A stretch of DNA of 64,000 nt from JAFTYO01 sp045644765 (GTDB taxonomy: Bacteria > Pseudomonadota > Alphaproteobacteria > RF32 > CAG-239). The translations under genes were made by a program, and so were the position numbers. The DNA is taken from positions 1 through 64,000 of the forward strand of contig JAZRHM010000009.1 of the NCBI GenBank assembly GCA_045644765.1. Direction: 5' to 3'. Shown here in pieces: positions 8,631 to 17,392 of the stretch (the first letter of the stretch is position 1; each line of letters starts with the position of its first letter). The notes beneath the pieces are model-generated. The model searched no databases and was not told the DNA's origin. It saw only the letters and a program-made list of their open reading frames with translations.

Positions 8631-10280
8631 ATTATTTCTTTTTCTTTTAGGTAATTTTATTATAAACAATGTTCCCTTTCCTACCTCACTTGATACGTGT
8701 ATTGTTCCTTTTATTTTATCAACCAAGGATTTTACTATAGCCAATCCCAGTCCGACATTATGATGTCGACTACTTTGACCATCTGAGTAAAAAGGCTCAA
8801 AAATATGTGATATCTTTTCATTTTCTATACCAATGCCTGTATCTCTTATTTCTATTGTAACATTATTTTTATCTTTAGAGACTTCAACCGTCAATTCGCC
8901 ACCTGAAGGCATAGCTTTTAAAGCATTTTGAGCTAAATTTAATATAATCATTTTAAAATCGGCTTCATTACCAATCATATTATTTTCATTATTTTTAAAT
9001 ATTTTTTTAACACCAACCCCGTTCCTTTTGGCTTCATAATCCAGTAAAGACAATACCTCATCAATACTATTATTAATATTGAATACTTCTTTTTCTTCTC
9101 CATTATTTTTAGCCAATTTCAAAAGTCTTTCCGGTATTTTAACACTTGCTATAATCTGATTATAAATCATATTCAAATATTTTTTCTGTATATCGTCATC
9201 AGGCAAATCTTTATAATAAGAATCTAACATGCCTTCCAATATCATTCTTATTGATCCCAAATTATTTTTCATTTCATGGGCAACTGATGTGGCTAAGAAT
9301 CCAAGTGAAGCTACCTTTTGTTCGTGAGAAAACTTAACATCATCACTTAAATCTCTTATTGATTCAATGATATAAAATTCTTTCTTATCTTTATTTCCAC
9401 TCAACGACAATGTGGCCGCATTAATTGATAAAGGCTTTCCGTTTAAGTTTTGTATAACATTTACTCTTTTAGATTTTGCATTTATCATTTCTCTTAAAGG
9501 GCACGTTAAAACGCCTTGCGGACAAGGTACATCGTAATTATATGCATAATAGCATTTACCACGCCCTTCAAAAGCCGTATTTCCCATTTGTTTTACATAT
9601 GCTTTATTAGCCAATATGATATTATAATTTTTATCAATAACCCTAATACCATCCGGAATACCATCTATTAAAGATTGTAAAAACATTTCTTTACTTTTGA
9701 TTTCCATAATATTGTGTTCAATACTATCTACCATGGCGTTAAAAGTTTTTGCCAACGTATCAAATTCATCGAAAAATATTTGTTTTTCATCTGATGATAT
9801 TCGCTTTGAATAATCACCTTTTGTAATCAATGCGCTCAAATTACTTAATTTAAGTATAGGCTTGATAATCCATTTTTTAAGCAAAAAACCTAAAATTATA
9901 ATTGAAATAAGAGACAATAAAAACCCTATACCTATAATTTTTGAACCATAAATAAAAGCATTGGTTTGTTCATTGTATTTACGCAACAAATCTTCATTAA
10001 ACTTCTTTTTCTTAACCAACTCTTCTTGCTTTTGGCTTAAATCTTTCATTATAGATAATTTTTCTGAAAGGCCTTCGTTTATATCTCCCAACCTTTTCTT
10101 GAGTTGTATATTTTCAGATAATAATTCCATTACATATTGATTCTGTAAAAAAACGCCATCATATTCCTTACTATAATTTTTTCCGAAGACCCCTAAAAAA
10201 ATAGCAAAGAACAATGTTCCTATAAAAACCATAAGCAGAAAAATAGTATAAAATATTTTCTTATTTAAGCTAAAATACAT
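8619..10280 (-). CDS. Membrane sensor histidine kinase (HAMP-PAS-HisKA-HATPase), orphan
   Basis: 553 residues. Two membrane segments (about 10-32 and 112-135) bracket a mostly coiled-coil periplasmic loop of about 80 residues. A HAMP-like region (about 135-190) and a PAS domain (about 200-315) follow, then HisKA with the phospho-acceptor in SVAHEMKNN (His335), and a full HATPase (NALKAMPSGG, DTGIGI, GLGLAIVKSL). The PAS domain holds Cys243, Cys253 and Cys260 in a CPxGxxTCP setting. No response regulator is nearby, so its partner is unknown. It is last in the murJ-led operon, 17 bp after gloB. Confidence 0.9.
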   Translation of the reverse strand: MYFSLNKKIFYTIFLLMVFIGTLFFAIFLGVFGKNYSKEYDGVFLQNQYVMELLSENIQLKKRLGDINEGLSEKLSIMKDLSQKQEELVKKKKFNEDLLRKYNEQTNAFIYGSKIIGIGFLLSLISIIILGFLLKKWIIKPILKLSNLSALITKGDYSKRISSDEKQIFFDEFDTLAKTFNAMVDSIEHNIMEIKSKEMFLQSLIDGIPDGIRVIDKNYNIILANKAYVKQMGNTAFEGRGKCYYAYNYDVPCPQGVLTCPLREMINAKSKRVNVIQNLNGKPLSINAATLSLSGNKDKKEFYIIESIRDLSDDVKFSHEQKVASLGFLATSVAHEMKNNLGSIRMILEGMLDSYYKDLPDDDIQKKYLNMIYNQIIASVKIPERLLKLAKNNGEEKEVFNINNSIDEVLSLLDYEAKRNGVGVKKIFKNNENNMIGNEADFKMIILNLAQNALKAMPSGGELTVEVSKDKNNVTIEIRDTGIGIENEKISHIFEPFYSDGQSSRHHNVGLGLAIVKSLVDKIKGTIHVSSEVGKGTLFIIKLPKRKRNNLQN

Positions 10281-10297
10281 ATCTTATTCCTCTAACA

Positions 10298-11008
10298 CTA
10301 AAATAAACGTACAAAATCTTTCAACGTATTTATCCGCAGATATGGATTGCATTTTTTTTCTAATCCTAAATTAACAGGAGCTACCGGCAGCCTTTTTTTC
10401 AACCTTGACATTGCTATTTGAACATACTCCTCAATATTTTGGTTATTATGCCTTAAAGCTTGTAACAAACAATGCTCCGTATATTCATGCCCCGGATAAA
10501 AAACAACATCATCGGGTAAAAGTTTTATTTTTTGAAGAGAATTAAACATTTGATCCGGAGTACCTTCAAATAAACCTCCTATGCACAAATTAAATAATAC
10601 ATCTCCTGTAAACAATACCTTATCATCTTCAGCATAAAATAAGATATGACCATTAGTATGTCCTGCTGCTTCAATTATTCTTATCTTTGTTGCTCCCAAT
10701 AAAAAAACATCAGATTCTTTAACCGTTATATCTAACCCATTAATTAAATCTTTCTCTTTTTCCGGTCCTACAATTTTTAATCCGTATTTTTCTTTTAATT
10801 CTATATTTGCTTCAACATGATCAAAATGATGGTGCGTTGTTAAAATATACTGAGGCTTTACATTGTTTTCTTCACAAAAATCAATTATCGGCCCCGTTTC
10901 TGAAGCATCTACAACAGCAGAAACAGAACTATCTCTGTCAGTAATAAAATAAGCATAATTATTCATCGTACCTTCACGGCACAATATAGGTTTAATCTCC
11001 AAAGTCAT
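10298..11008 (-). CDS. gloB: Glyoxalase II-like metallo-beta-lactamase-fold hydrolase
   Basis: 236 residues. Binuclear metal motif THHHFDH, the further ligands in AAGHTNGH and FTGDVLF, and the C-terminal PGHEYT, as in hydroxyacylglutathione hydrolase. It would hydrolyse S-lactoylglutathione, the last step of methylglyoxal detoxification. The C-terminal HAGH-type part (EYVQIAMSRLKKRLPV, then NPYLRI) supports glyoxalase II over a generic MBL protein. Its start overlaps the upstream bax-like gene by 17 bp, with GGAGACAG before the ATG, so translation is probably coupled. Confidence 0.88.
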   Translation of the reverse strand: MTLEIKPILCREGTMNNYAYFITDRDSSVSAVVDASETGPIIDFCEENNVKPQYILTTHHHFDHVEANIELKEKYGLKIVGPEKEKDLINGLDITVKESDVFLLGATKIRIIEAAGHTNGHILFYAEDDKVLFTGDVLFNLCIGGLFEGTPDQMFNSLQKIKLLPDDVVFYPGHEYTEHCLLQALRHNNQNIEEYVQIAMSRLKKRLPVAPVNLGLEKKCNPYLRINTLKDFVRLF

Positions 11009-11912
11009 ATTCTGTCTCCAGTTCTGCGCTGTCCAAATAATTCATGTGGTAATATGTCAAAGTATAATCTAACAAGCCGGCATAATTGCTTAAATTATTA
11101 TCTAAAGCAAACGCCCAATCTATTCTTTTGCCATAAATCACATCTCCTGACATCTCCTGCAGTTCTCTAGCTGCTTTACGAGCATTCCAAAAAGCCGTAT
11201 AATTTACACTTATATTTACTTTTAATATATAATCTCTGATACTATCTTCTAAAGAATCGTATATTTTATAACGATAATCTTTATCATCGCTTGCAGGTTC
11301 CAAGCCTTCTTCAGAATACCAGTTTCGTGCCTTGTATAAATTATTTGCTTTAATAGCTATACGTGAAGTACCCCAATCTGTATAAATAGCAGCGGCAGCC
11401 ACCAAAATTGATGGAGGTACAGGGCCTACTCGCAAGCGCAATTCTTCAAGCAAATTTATGTATTTTCTTGTGTCTTTGTATGGATTAGCTATTTCATATT
11501 TTTCTGCTAATTTATCTATATAGTAACAATCTAATTCGTGAAAATCTTTTTCTTCCTGAAAGCCATACCAAATAGCTTCCAAATTTGCTCTTTCTTCTTC
11601 ATATTCCTGATTAACCTTAATTACCAATGGCATCAACATCTTAATGAAAAGCTCATTTCTTAGCGTTTTATCTTCCATTTTTGCGTAATCGTGAGGTATA
11701 TTTTTAACAAAGACTCGAGGATAAATATTATCATTAGGTTTCAAATAATTAGGAAACTCTAAATCTGCATAAAATTTTTGAAGTTCCTGTATATTAACGT
11801 CTTTAATATAAGCCCCATTGTTTGATATAGATATTTTTTCGGCATCATAAGAAAATACCTTTGTTGTAAAGCCTATACAAATAAATAAAATAACAAATAT
11901 TTTTTTTATCAT
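10992..11912 (-). CDS. Bax-like glucosaminidase-family exported protein, probably catalytically altered
   Basis: 306 residues with a signal peptide (KKIFVILFICIGFTTKVFS). From about residue 135 it resembles the E. coli Bax / FlgJ-type glucosaminidase family: VGPVPPSILVAAAAI, DWGTSR, NNLYKARNW and a C-terminal LDYTLTYYH. In the family the motif is normally AAxESGWGTSR, with Glu as the catalytic acid; here it reads AAIYTDWGTSR, so that Glu is absent. It may bind peptidoglycan without cutting it, or use the neighbouring Asp. It sits in the murJ operon, in keeping with a cell-wall role. Confidence 0.72.
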   Translation of the reverse strand: MIKKIFVILFICIGFTTKVFSYDAEKISISNNGAYIKDVNIQELQKFYADLEFPNYLKPNDNIYPRVFVKNIPHDYAKMEDKTLRNELFIKMLMPLVIKVNQEYEEERANLEAIWYGFQEEKDFHELDCYYIDKLAEKYEIANPYKDTRKYINLLEELRLRVGPVPPSILVAAAAIYTDWGTSRIAIKANNLYKARNWYSEEGLEPASDDKDYRYKIYDSLEDSIRDYILKVNISVNYTAFWNARKAARELQEMSGDVIYGKRIDWAFALDNNLSNYAGLLDYTLTYYHMNYLDSAELETEYDFGD

Positions 11913-11915
11913 TTA

Positions 11916-12458
11916 TTATCCTTTTTCAAAAGGTTTCACCTCTTTTATTTGTGAAATATATTTTTTAAGTATTTTTTCTACGCCATCTTTTAAGGTTCGC
12001 ATTGCATAAGGGCAACCGGCACATTTACCCATAAGCTCAACCCATAATATCCCATCTTCAAAATTTACTATTTTAATATCCCCACCATCTTTATGTAGTG
12101 CCGGACGTATTCTGGCATCAACCAAACACAATATTTTTTTTAGTAAATCTTCAGAAGTTTCTTGTTCATTTTGCTTAGTAATAACGGGCGCTCCAATCGC
12201 TAAAAAATCTAAAATTTCTGCCATAATTTGCGGGCTTAAATCTTCCCAAGATGAAGACATATTTTTTTTAACAGAAACCATATCTGAAGTTATTAAAACA
12301 CTTTCAACGCCACCTATATCAAAAATAGCTTCAGCTAAAGGAGATTTTCTCAAAGACTTTTCTTCCGTAAACTCTGCCGATTCACCAAACAATATTCTTC
12401 CGTCAGAATAAAAGTTACGAACATTTTTATCAGATGCATCTTCAAACTTTATAATCAT
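11916..12458 (-). CDS. Nfu/NifU-like iron-sulfur cluster carrier
   Basis: 180 residues. The N-terminal half is an Nfu_N-type domain (DGRILFGESAEFTEEKSLRKSPLAE, in part), and the C-terminal half is a NifU-like domain with RPALHKDGGDI and the cluster-binding CAGCPYA (CxxC). It carries 4Fe-4S clusters to client enzymes. This Nfu_N plus NifU arrangement is common in alphaproteobacteria. Its ATG overlaps the stop of the preceding DUF2333 gene by 4 bp. Confidence 0.92.
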   Translation of the reverse strand: MIIKFEDASDKNVRNFYSDGRILFGESAEFTEEKSLRKSPLAEAIFDIGGVESVLITSDMVSVKKNMSSSWEDLSPQIMAEILDFLAIGAPVITKQNEQETSEDLLKKILCLVDARIRPALHKDGGDIKIVNFEDGILWVELMGKCAGCPYAMRTLKDGVEKILKKYISQIKEVKPFEKG

Positions 12459-13483
12459 TGCAAATCTCTTGTAATGTTTTTAATTTGGGCAAGTACATAG
12501 TTTGCCTTAATCACATAATAATTTAGCGACATCAGATGATTAGGTGCCATAACGCTTTCAACCACTCCATTACGTACAATAAACGGATTAAGAGTTATTG
12601 CATCTTCAAAAGATTTAAATAATGAAGTCAGTTTTTCATACTGTTTACTTTCAACTATCAAATGCTTAAAATCTCTGGATGCTGCTTTAAGCAAAACATA
12701 GTGTCCATATATTTTTCCTTGACTTAAATAAAATACTTCATCGGCATTAAAATCAACCCAATCTGAGCTATGTTCTCTTACTTGATTTTCTAATTTAGAA
12801 GATATTTTATTTAAATCTTTCTCAACGGCAGATAATATATTTATCAAAATTTTCTTACTATCAGATGCTGCAAAACCAGTATTTTTATTAAAGCTCAACA
12901 ATTCTTTCCTTGCTTTACGATATTGAGCCCCAGAAGAAGGTGCTAACGCCAAATTTTCACCTTTTGATAATATCCAAATATTCGGAGGATATTTAAGTAA
13001 CTTCAATGCTTGCTTAATTTCCTCTGTATCATATACCGAAGACAATGACTTAACTGCAGTTTTAACTGAATGCAAAACGCCTGTCTGAAAAGACGGCATA
13101 TTATCTAAGACATATCCGGGAAATATAAACGGCAAATTTGGGGTCCACATATTATCATCTACTTCGCGCTTAATTAAAAAAGCTCCTGTTTCAACAAAAT
13201 CAAGGCCCTCATTTGAAGCTTTTATTTCAACATTAATATCTTTGTTTATGGTGTTTGTAACGTATCCTCCAACCATATAATACAAAACTAAAAATACCGG
13301 GACAACAACAGCAATAGACTTCCATGAACGACGTACATAAGCTGATATAGATTTAAATATGTGTTTAATAAATGCAAAAAAAGTTTCTATTCTTGTTTTA
13401 GTCAACGGATTTTTTTCATATAAAAAATTTAAGGCATCCTGAAGTTTATTTTTTATCGTTATCCATAATTGTTTGTTTTGCAT
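12455..13483 (-). CDS. DUF2333 family inner-membrane protein
   Basis: 342 residues with one membrane segment (IAVVVPVFLVLYYMVGG, about residues 55-75) and a long periplasmic part. The segment NMWTPNLPFIFPGYVLDNMPSFQ and the later LLKYPPNIW (with aromatic and Pro residues conserved) match what I know of DUF2333, whose function is not known. The start at 13483 is preferred over 13531 because GAGGGAATA stands directly before it; this still overlaps the murJ 3' end by 38 bp. It is co-transcribed with murJ, which may hint at an envelope role. Confidence 0.75.
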   Translation of the reverse strand: MQNKQLWITIKNKLQDALNFLYEKNPLTKTRIETFFAFIKHIFKSISAYVRRSWKSIAVVVPVFLVLYYMVGGYVTNTINKDINVEIKASNEGLDFVETGAFLIKREVDDNMWTPNLPFIFPGYVLDNMPSFQTGVLHSVKTAVKSLSSVYDTEEIKQALKLLKYPPNIWILSKGENLALAPSSGAQYRKARKELLSFNKNTGFAASDSKKILINILSAVEKDLNKISSKLENQVREHSSDWVDFNADEVFYLSQGKIYGHYVLLKAASRDFKHLIVESKQYEKLTSLFKSFEDAITLNPFIVRNGVVESVMAPNHLMSLNYYVIKANYVLAQIKNITRDLQ

Positions 13484-15059
13484 TATTCCCTCTTTTCTTT
13501 TTAAGAAGTTGTAAAATTTGTGAAACATCAAATACTTTCATTATTGTAACCAAAAACAAAAAAGTTGCAAGCCCGAAAACACCTGTTGCACCTAATATAA
13601 ACAATTTTATTATTATATTTAGTTTTAACCAATCAACAAAGTATATATTTAATGCGTAATGGATTCCAAGGACAACGCCACCCATCAATATCGAAGATAT
13701 CAATATTTTTCCGATTTTAATCATTAAAAGCGTCGAAAAACTCCAAAATTGACGTTTTTTTAACCCATAAACATATTGTGCCAAAGAAACAAAAGCCGAA
13801 ATTGTAGTAGCGATTGCAATTCCTACATGTCCGAATGGCCTCATTAATATTAAAGAAAAAATCAGATGAGTTATAAAAACAACTGCACTGAATTTTACCG
13901 GAGTGATAGTATCACCTCTGGCAAAAAAATTCGGCATAAGGGCTTTTACCAAAACATAACAAGGCAAACCTACAGAATAAGCCATCAAAGCAAAAGATGT
14001 CATCAATGTATCTTTACTGCCAAATTGTCCGTGTTCAAATAAGATATTTATCATCGGTTTTGCTAACACTATCATCAATACAGCGGCCGGAAATGATAAC
14101 AATGCAGCATATTCAACAGCTTTATCTTGTGATGTTTTACTTTGAATTTCATCACCTGATTTTAACTGTTTGGATAAAATGGGCAACAAAGCCACACTTA
14201 TAGCCGCACCTACGACTCCTAAAGGCAACTGTTGTAATCTGTTTGCATAATATAGCCAAGATATTGCACCCGTACCCACCAATGATACCAAAATTGTATC
14301 AACAACCATATTTATTTGATAAATTCCGGAACCTACAACTCCAGGAGCGATACGCTTAAATAACAGTCTTATTTGACTATCTTTCAAAATTTTAAATATC
14401 TTAAAACATGGCCTTAATTTTGCATTTTGTTTTACCAAAAAAAATTGCAACCATAAAATTTCCAAAAAACCGGCAACGGTTATACCTATTGCGAATCCGT
14501 GTGCAGGTGTTGCGGTAAAAGGTACAAACAAAAAAGCAGATGCTATCATAACCAAATTAAGTATAATAGGAGCACTCGCCGGAGCCGCAAACTTTTCAAA
14601 CGAATTTAAAATTCCGGCTTGAAATGATACTATAGAAACCAATAGTAAAAAAGGAAATGTTATACGGCACAATGATGTGGCAAGCTCAATTTTTCCGGCA
14701 TCTTCAACAAAACCCGGAGCCAACACATTGACAACATAGGGCATAAATAGCTCAAATAACAAAACAAATATAAGCAAGAAAAACACTAACACGGAGATTG
14801 CTTTCGAAGCAAAAAAAAGTGATTTCTTTTTACCTTCGCTAACCAATTTTTGTGAAAAAATCGGAACAAAAGCACTGGTAAAAGCACCTTCGGCAAACAA
14901 ACTTCTAAACAAATTAGGCAACTTAAACGATACAAAAAAAGCATCAGAGAGTGTCCCCGCCCCCAATAAATTTGCAAGCACCATATCTCTTACAAAGCCT
15001 GTTATCCTACTGACAAAAGTAAAACCACCAAATGTTGCTATCGACTTAAATAGTGACAT
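13446..15059 (-). CDS. murJ: Lipid II flippase MurJ (MviN)
   Basis: 537 residues, polytopic with about 14 membrane segments (MOP superfamily). The start MSLFKSIATFGGFTFVSRITGFVRDM and the TLSDAFFVSFKLPNLFRSLFAEGAF region (read in parts) are diagnostic of MurJ/MviN. It flips lipid-linked peptidoglycan precursor to the periplasm. First gene of an apparent six-gene operon: murJ, DUF2333, nfu, bax-like, gloB, histidine kinase. A short charged tail (KKKRGNNAKQ) ends the protein inside the next gene. Confidence 0.95.
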   Translation of the reverse strand: MSLFKSIATFGGFTFVSRITGFVRDMVLANLLGAGTLSDAFFVSFKLPNLFRSLFAEGAFTSAFVPIFSQKLVSEGKKKSLFFASKAISVLVFFLLIFVLLFELFMPYVVNVLAPGFVEDAGKIELATSLCRITFPFLLLVSIVSFQAGILNSFEKFAAPASAPIILNLVMIASAFLFVPFTATPAHGFAIGITVAGFLEILWLQFFLVKQNAKLRPCFKIFKILKDSQIRLLFKRIAPGVVGSGIYQINMVVDTILVSLVGTGAISWLYYANRLQQLPLGVVGAAISVALLPILSKQLKSGDEIQSKTSQDKAVEYAALLSFPAAVLMIVLAKPMINILFEHGQFGSKDTLMTSFALMAYSVGLPCYVLVKALMPNFFARGDTITPVKFSAVVFITHLIFSLILMRPFGHVGIAIATTISAFVSLAQYVYGLKKRQFWSFSTLLMIKIGKILISSILMGGVVLGIHYALNIYFVDWLKLNIIIKLFILGATGVFGLATFLFLVTIMKVFDVSQILQLLKKKRGNNAKQTIMDNDKK

Positions 15060-15161
15060 ATCAAACTTTCCACAAAATATTGTTTATTTTTCTTTTTTAC
15101 CATAAAAATATTATATTTGCGTTAATATTAAAGAAAGTTTTTAAAAATTGAAAAAAACATC

Positions 15162-15191
15162 TTGACAAAACTTAAAATATATGTATATGAT
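15162..15191 (+). promoter_or_regulatory. Near-consensus sigma-70 promoter for the 79-residue gene
   Basis: Perfect -35 TTGACA (15162-15167), an 18-bp spacer and TATGAT (15186-15191). The predicted start is near 15198, about 26 bp before the chosen ATG. Confidence 0.65.
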
Positions 15192-15223
15192 AGACAAAAG
15201 ATTTCCGAATGAAGGATTATAAA

Positions 15224-15463
15224 ATGGGAAAACATACAGATAGATTAGATAAAATAATAACACAAAACCATTATACAGGTTCTGCTGGAAGCGGAAAGCC
15301 TTCCGATTTACTTATTGCAACTGCTGAAATGTCTCATGCTAAATATCTTGCCAATGGTAATAGTGAAACACGTTCACCATCACCCGAATTAAACAGACTG
15401 GTAAGCAATAATAATAAACCTATTAAGTTAGATTTATTGCGTGATAAAAGTAATTCGTTATAA
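15224..15463 (+). CDS. Small hypothetical protein, 79 residues
   Basis: No family recognised. The protein is hydrophilic, without signal peptide or membrane segment, rich in Ser, Asn and Lys, and carries a glycine-rich GSAGSGKPSD stretch (a P-loop look-alike, but it lacks the GK[ST] ending). The ATG at 15224 is chosen because AAGGA lies 7 bp upstream; an in-frame ATG at 15209 has no such site. It has its own strong promoter and terminator, so it is a self-contained transcription unit between murJ and a convergent orphan gene. That tight packaging, more than its sequence, argues that it is real and expressed. Confidence 0.65.
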   Translation: MGKHTDRLDKIITQNHYTGSAGSGKPSDLLIATAEMSHAKYLANGNSETRSPSPELNRLVSNNNKPIKLDLLRDKSNSL

Positions 15464-15490
15464 TAAACATATTTCATAATAACTCCTTGA

Positions 15491-15516
15491 CCGTCTTTTT
15501 ACAAAGACGGTTTTTT
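15491..15516 (+). terminator. Intrinsic terminator of the 79-residue gene
   Basis: An 8-bp stem CCGTCTTT with AAAGACGG, a 4-nt loop, then six Ts. Confidence 0.85.
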
Positions 15517-15553
15517 ATTTCAAAAAACACGTGTTAATAGTATTTTAAGCATT

Positions 15554-15579
15554 AAAAAAGAGAGGGTAAAAACCCTCTC
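15554..15579 (-). terminator. Intrinsic terminator of the 506-residue gene
   Basis: Read on the minus strand: GAGAGGG, loop TTTTTA, CCCTCTC, then six Ts. It lies 39 bp after the stop codon. Confidence 0.85.
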
Positions 15580-15617
15580 AATTGTAAACCATCCAATTTC
15601 TTGGATACCGTTCATTG

Positions 15618-17138
15618 TTACTTAACTTGCTCTTTGTATCTTGGCGCAATGTGACTATATTTACTAGACATAAGCAGTCTGTACATAGTCTCATCCATGC
15701 CGGCTTTAGAAAGATAGCTCTCCAATAAAGGCTCTATCTTCGAACCTAACTCACACCAATTCTTAGTAGATAAGAGAGCTTTAAAACCTTCCAAAGATAG
15801 CTCTTGGTTATCAATGTATGGCTTCCAGTACTGCTGAAAATCCTTTCTGGAGAACATAAAAGCCTCTACCGATGGTAATAGCTTAATTTTTCCACTTTTT
15901 AAGGTTTCATGTCCTTCAAGAACAAGATCTCTTTGTGATTGTTCTTCCATAGCAGTCATCACAAACTTTTGCATTTCTTCGGAAAGGCCCGCAAAAGTTT
16001 CCTCTGAAAGTTTTTGACCAACCACAAGCGCGTGGATTAATTGTTTCTTAAGTTCCTCGGGGCAAAAAGTTTCTTTAATAACTTTTTCTACGAGAAACAT
16101 CTCGTCATATCCCACATACTTCTGATCAAATTGCTTTGGCAAAGCCTGCAGAAGTCTACCAACAAATGCCCCAATCTTTGTCTGAAGCTTAGAGCCCAGC
16201 ATGTTATATACAGTACTAAAACTGAATATATCAGTAGAACATTGGATAATACTATCGGCTAGTTCGTCCTTTGTCTTACATTCAGGGCACGCTTCGTACA
16301 AATCAAAGTACACGAGGCTATTGTTACAATTTGGCTCAACAACCTTCATCATGGCTTGAATAAACTCGCTTTTCCATCCTGTAGCATTTATTAGATATGC
16401 TAAGATATGGTTATAACGATTGAGCACAACTTTAAGGACCTCTTCCTCAGCCATATGCCCCATTGCCAATGATAGCCACAGAGCATAATCATCTGCCTGA
16501 GAGTTTAAGCGCTTATAGTATCCGGTCAGAACACCTTTACCATATTCGCTAGCCTTATAGCTAGGTGCAACGGCAAATAAGTGACCAATCATCGATGCGA
16601 TTGCACAAGGGCTCACATTATCATTGATCGCTTTATTCTTGATCATCTGATAGAACGTGTTCAGCTCTGGAATTGTATAAACCTCAAAAATAGAAGTATA
16701 ATCGTTATCATACCCTATTTTACGCATCAAGTAGCTATTTACTTGTGTTGAAGCTTTACCACCCATCTTGACGATATTGCGGATTCCATATTTTGCCAAC
16801 AGTTGTTCTAACTGATCATCTGTAAACTCAAGGCCTTTAGCATAGGCTAGCCTGACATACTTAATATCAGAAGCAAGTCGCAAGAATTCAAAAGCATTAG
16901 GAGCCCAAATGATTCCTTTTGCATAAATAGCTTCTATCACAGTAGCAGACCAATAGCGTTGTGCTAATTCAGTCTCACTTAGAGATTGAATCATTTCATA
17001 CTGAACCTTCACTGAAGGTAAAAACATTTGACCATCAGGATTGCTCTTCAGAGTTTTCTTCCTGATACAATACTTGGGCGCAAAAAACGCCAACACCTTT
17101 GCAAAAAACAATTTTGCAGCTTCGTTTTTCGTTTTCAT
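15618..17138 (-). CDS. Unrecognised 506-residue cytoplasmic protein
   Basis: No family recognised. No signal peptide or convincing membrane segment. It looks largely helical, with many short Leu/Ala-rich helices (ELAQRYWSATVIEAIYAKG, KKQLIHALVVGQKLSEE) that could form a solenoid of HEAT/TPR-like units. Scattered Cys occur, including ACPECKTKD near residue 280, but no zinc-finger pattern is complete. Codon and base composition look somewhat GC-richer than its neighbours, and no Shine-Dalgarno sequence is visible in the AT-rich leader. It forms a single-gene unit with its own terminator. These points suggest recent acquisition. Confidence 0.7.
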   Translation of the reverse strand: MKTKNEAAKLFFAKVLAFFAPKYCIRKKTLKSNPDGQMFLPSVKVQYEMIQSLSETELAQRYWSATVIEAIYAKGIIWAPNAFEFLRLASDIKYVRLAYAKGLEFTDDQLEQLLAKYGIRNIVKMGGKASTQVNSYLMRKIGYDNDYTSIFEVYTIPELNTFYQMIKNKAINDNVSPCAIASMIGHLFAVAPSYKASEYGKGVLTGYYKRLNSQADDYALWLSLAMGHMAEEEVLKVVLNRYNHILAYLINATGWKSEFIQAMMKVVEPNCNNSLVYFDLYEACPECKTKDELADSIIQCSTDIFSFSTVYNMLGSKLQTKIGAFVGRLLQALPKQFDQKYVGYDEMFLVEKVIKETFCPEELKKQLIHALVVGQKLSEETFAGLSEEMQKFVMTAMEEQSQRDLVLEGHETLKSGKIKLLPSVEAFMFSRKDFQQYWKPYIDNQELSLEGFKALLSTKNWCELGSKIEPLLESYLSKAGMDETMYRLLMSSKYSHIAPRYKEQVK

Positions 17139-17245
17139 AAAGTTTAAAAAAAATTAAATGATTAATATTTATTTGTTTTAATTAATACTATTTAAATTTT
17201 TGCATCTTTTTGAAAAACTCACCGATATAAGTAACAAGTTTTCAA

Positions 17246-17275
17246 AGTATAATATATACATACATGTCGACACAA
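17246..17275 (-). promoter_or_regulatory. Candidate promoter of the 506-residue gene
   Basis: On the minus strand, TTGTGT (17270-17275), an 18-bp spacer and TATACT (17246-17251). It would give a leader of about 100 nt. Apart from this and the terminator at 17362-17387, the 254-bp gap holds only AT-rich sequence. Confidence 0.35.
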
Positions 17276-17361
17276 AAATTTATTTATTGTGCTAATTTTA
17301 CTATAAAAAAAACAATTTGTCCATATTTAAAATATGTTATTTAAATCCTAATTAAAAATTC

Positions 17362-17387
17362 AAAAGCCGGAATAACTTCCGGCTTTA
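17362..17387 (-). terminator. Intrinsic terminator of the murF-nrdR-nusB-def operon
   Basis: A 10-bp stem AAAGCCGGAA with TTCCGGCTTT and a 4-nt loop directly after the def stop codon, followed on the minus strand by a T-rich tract. Confidence 0.8.
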
Positions 17388-17392
17388 TAATA

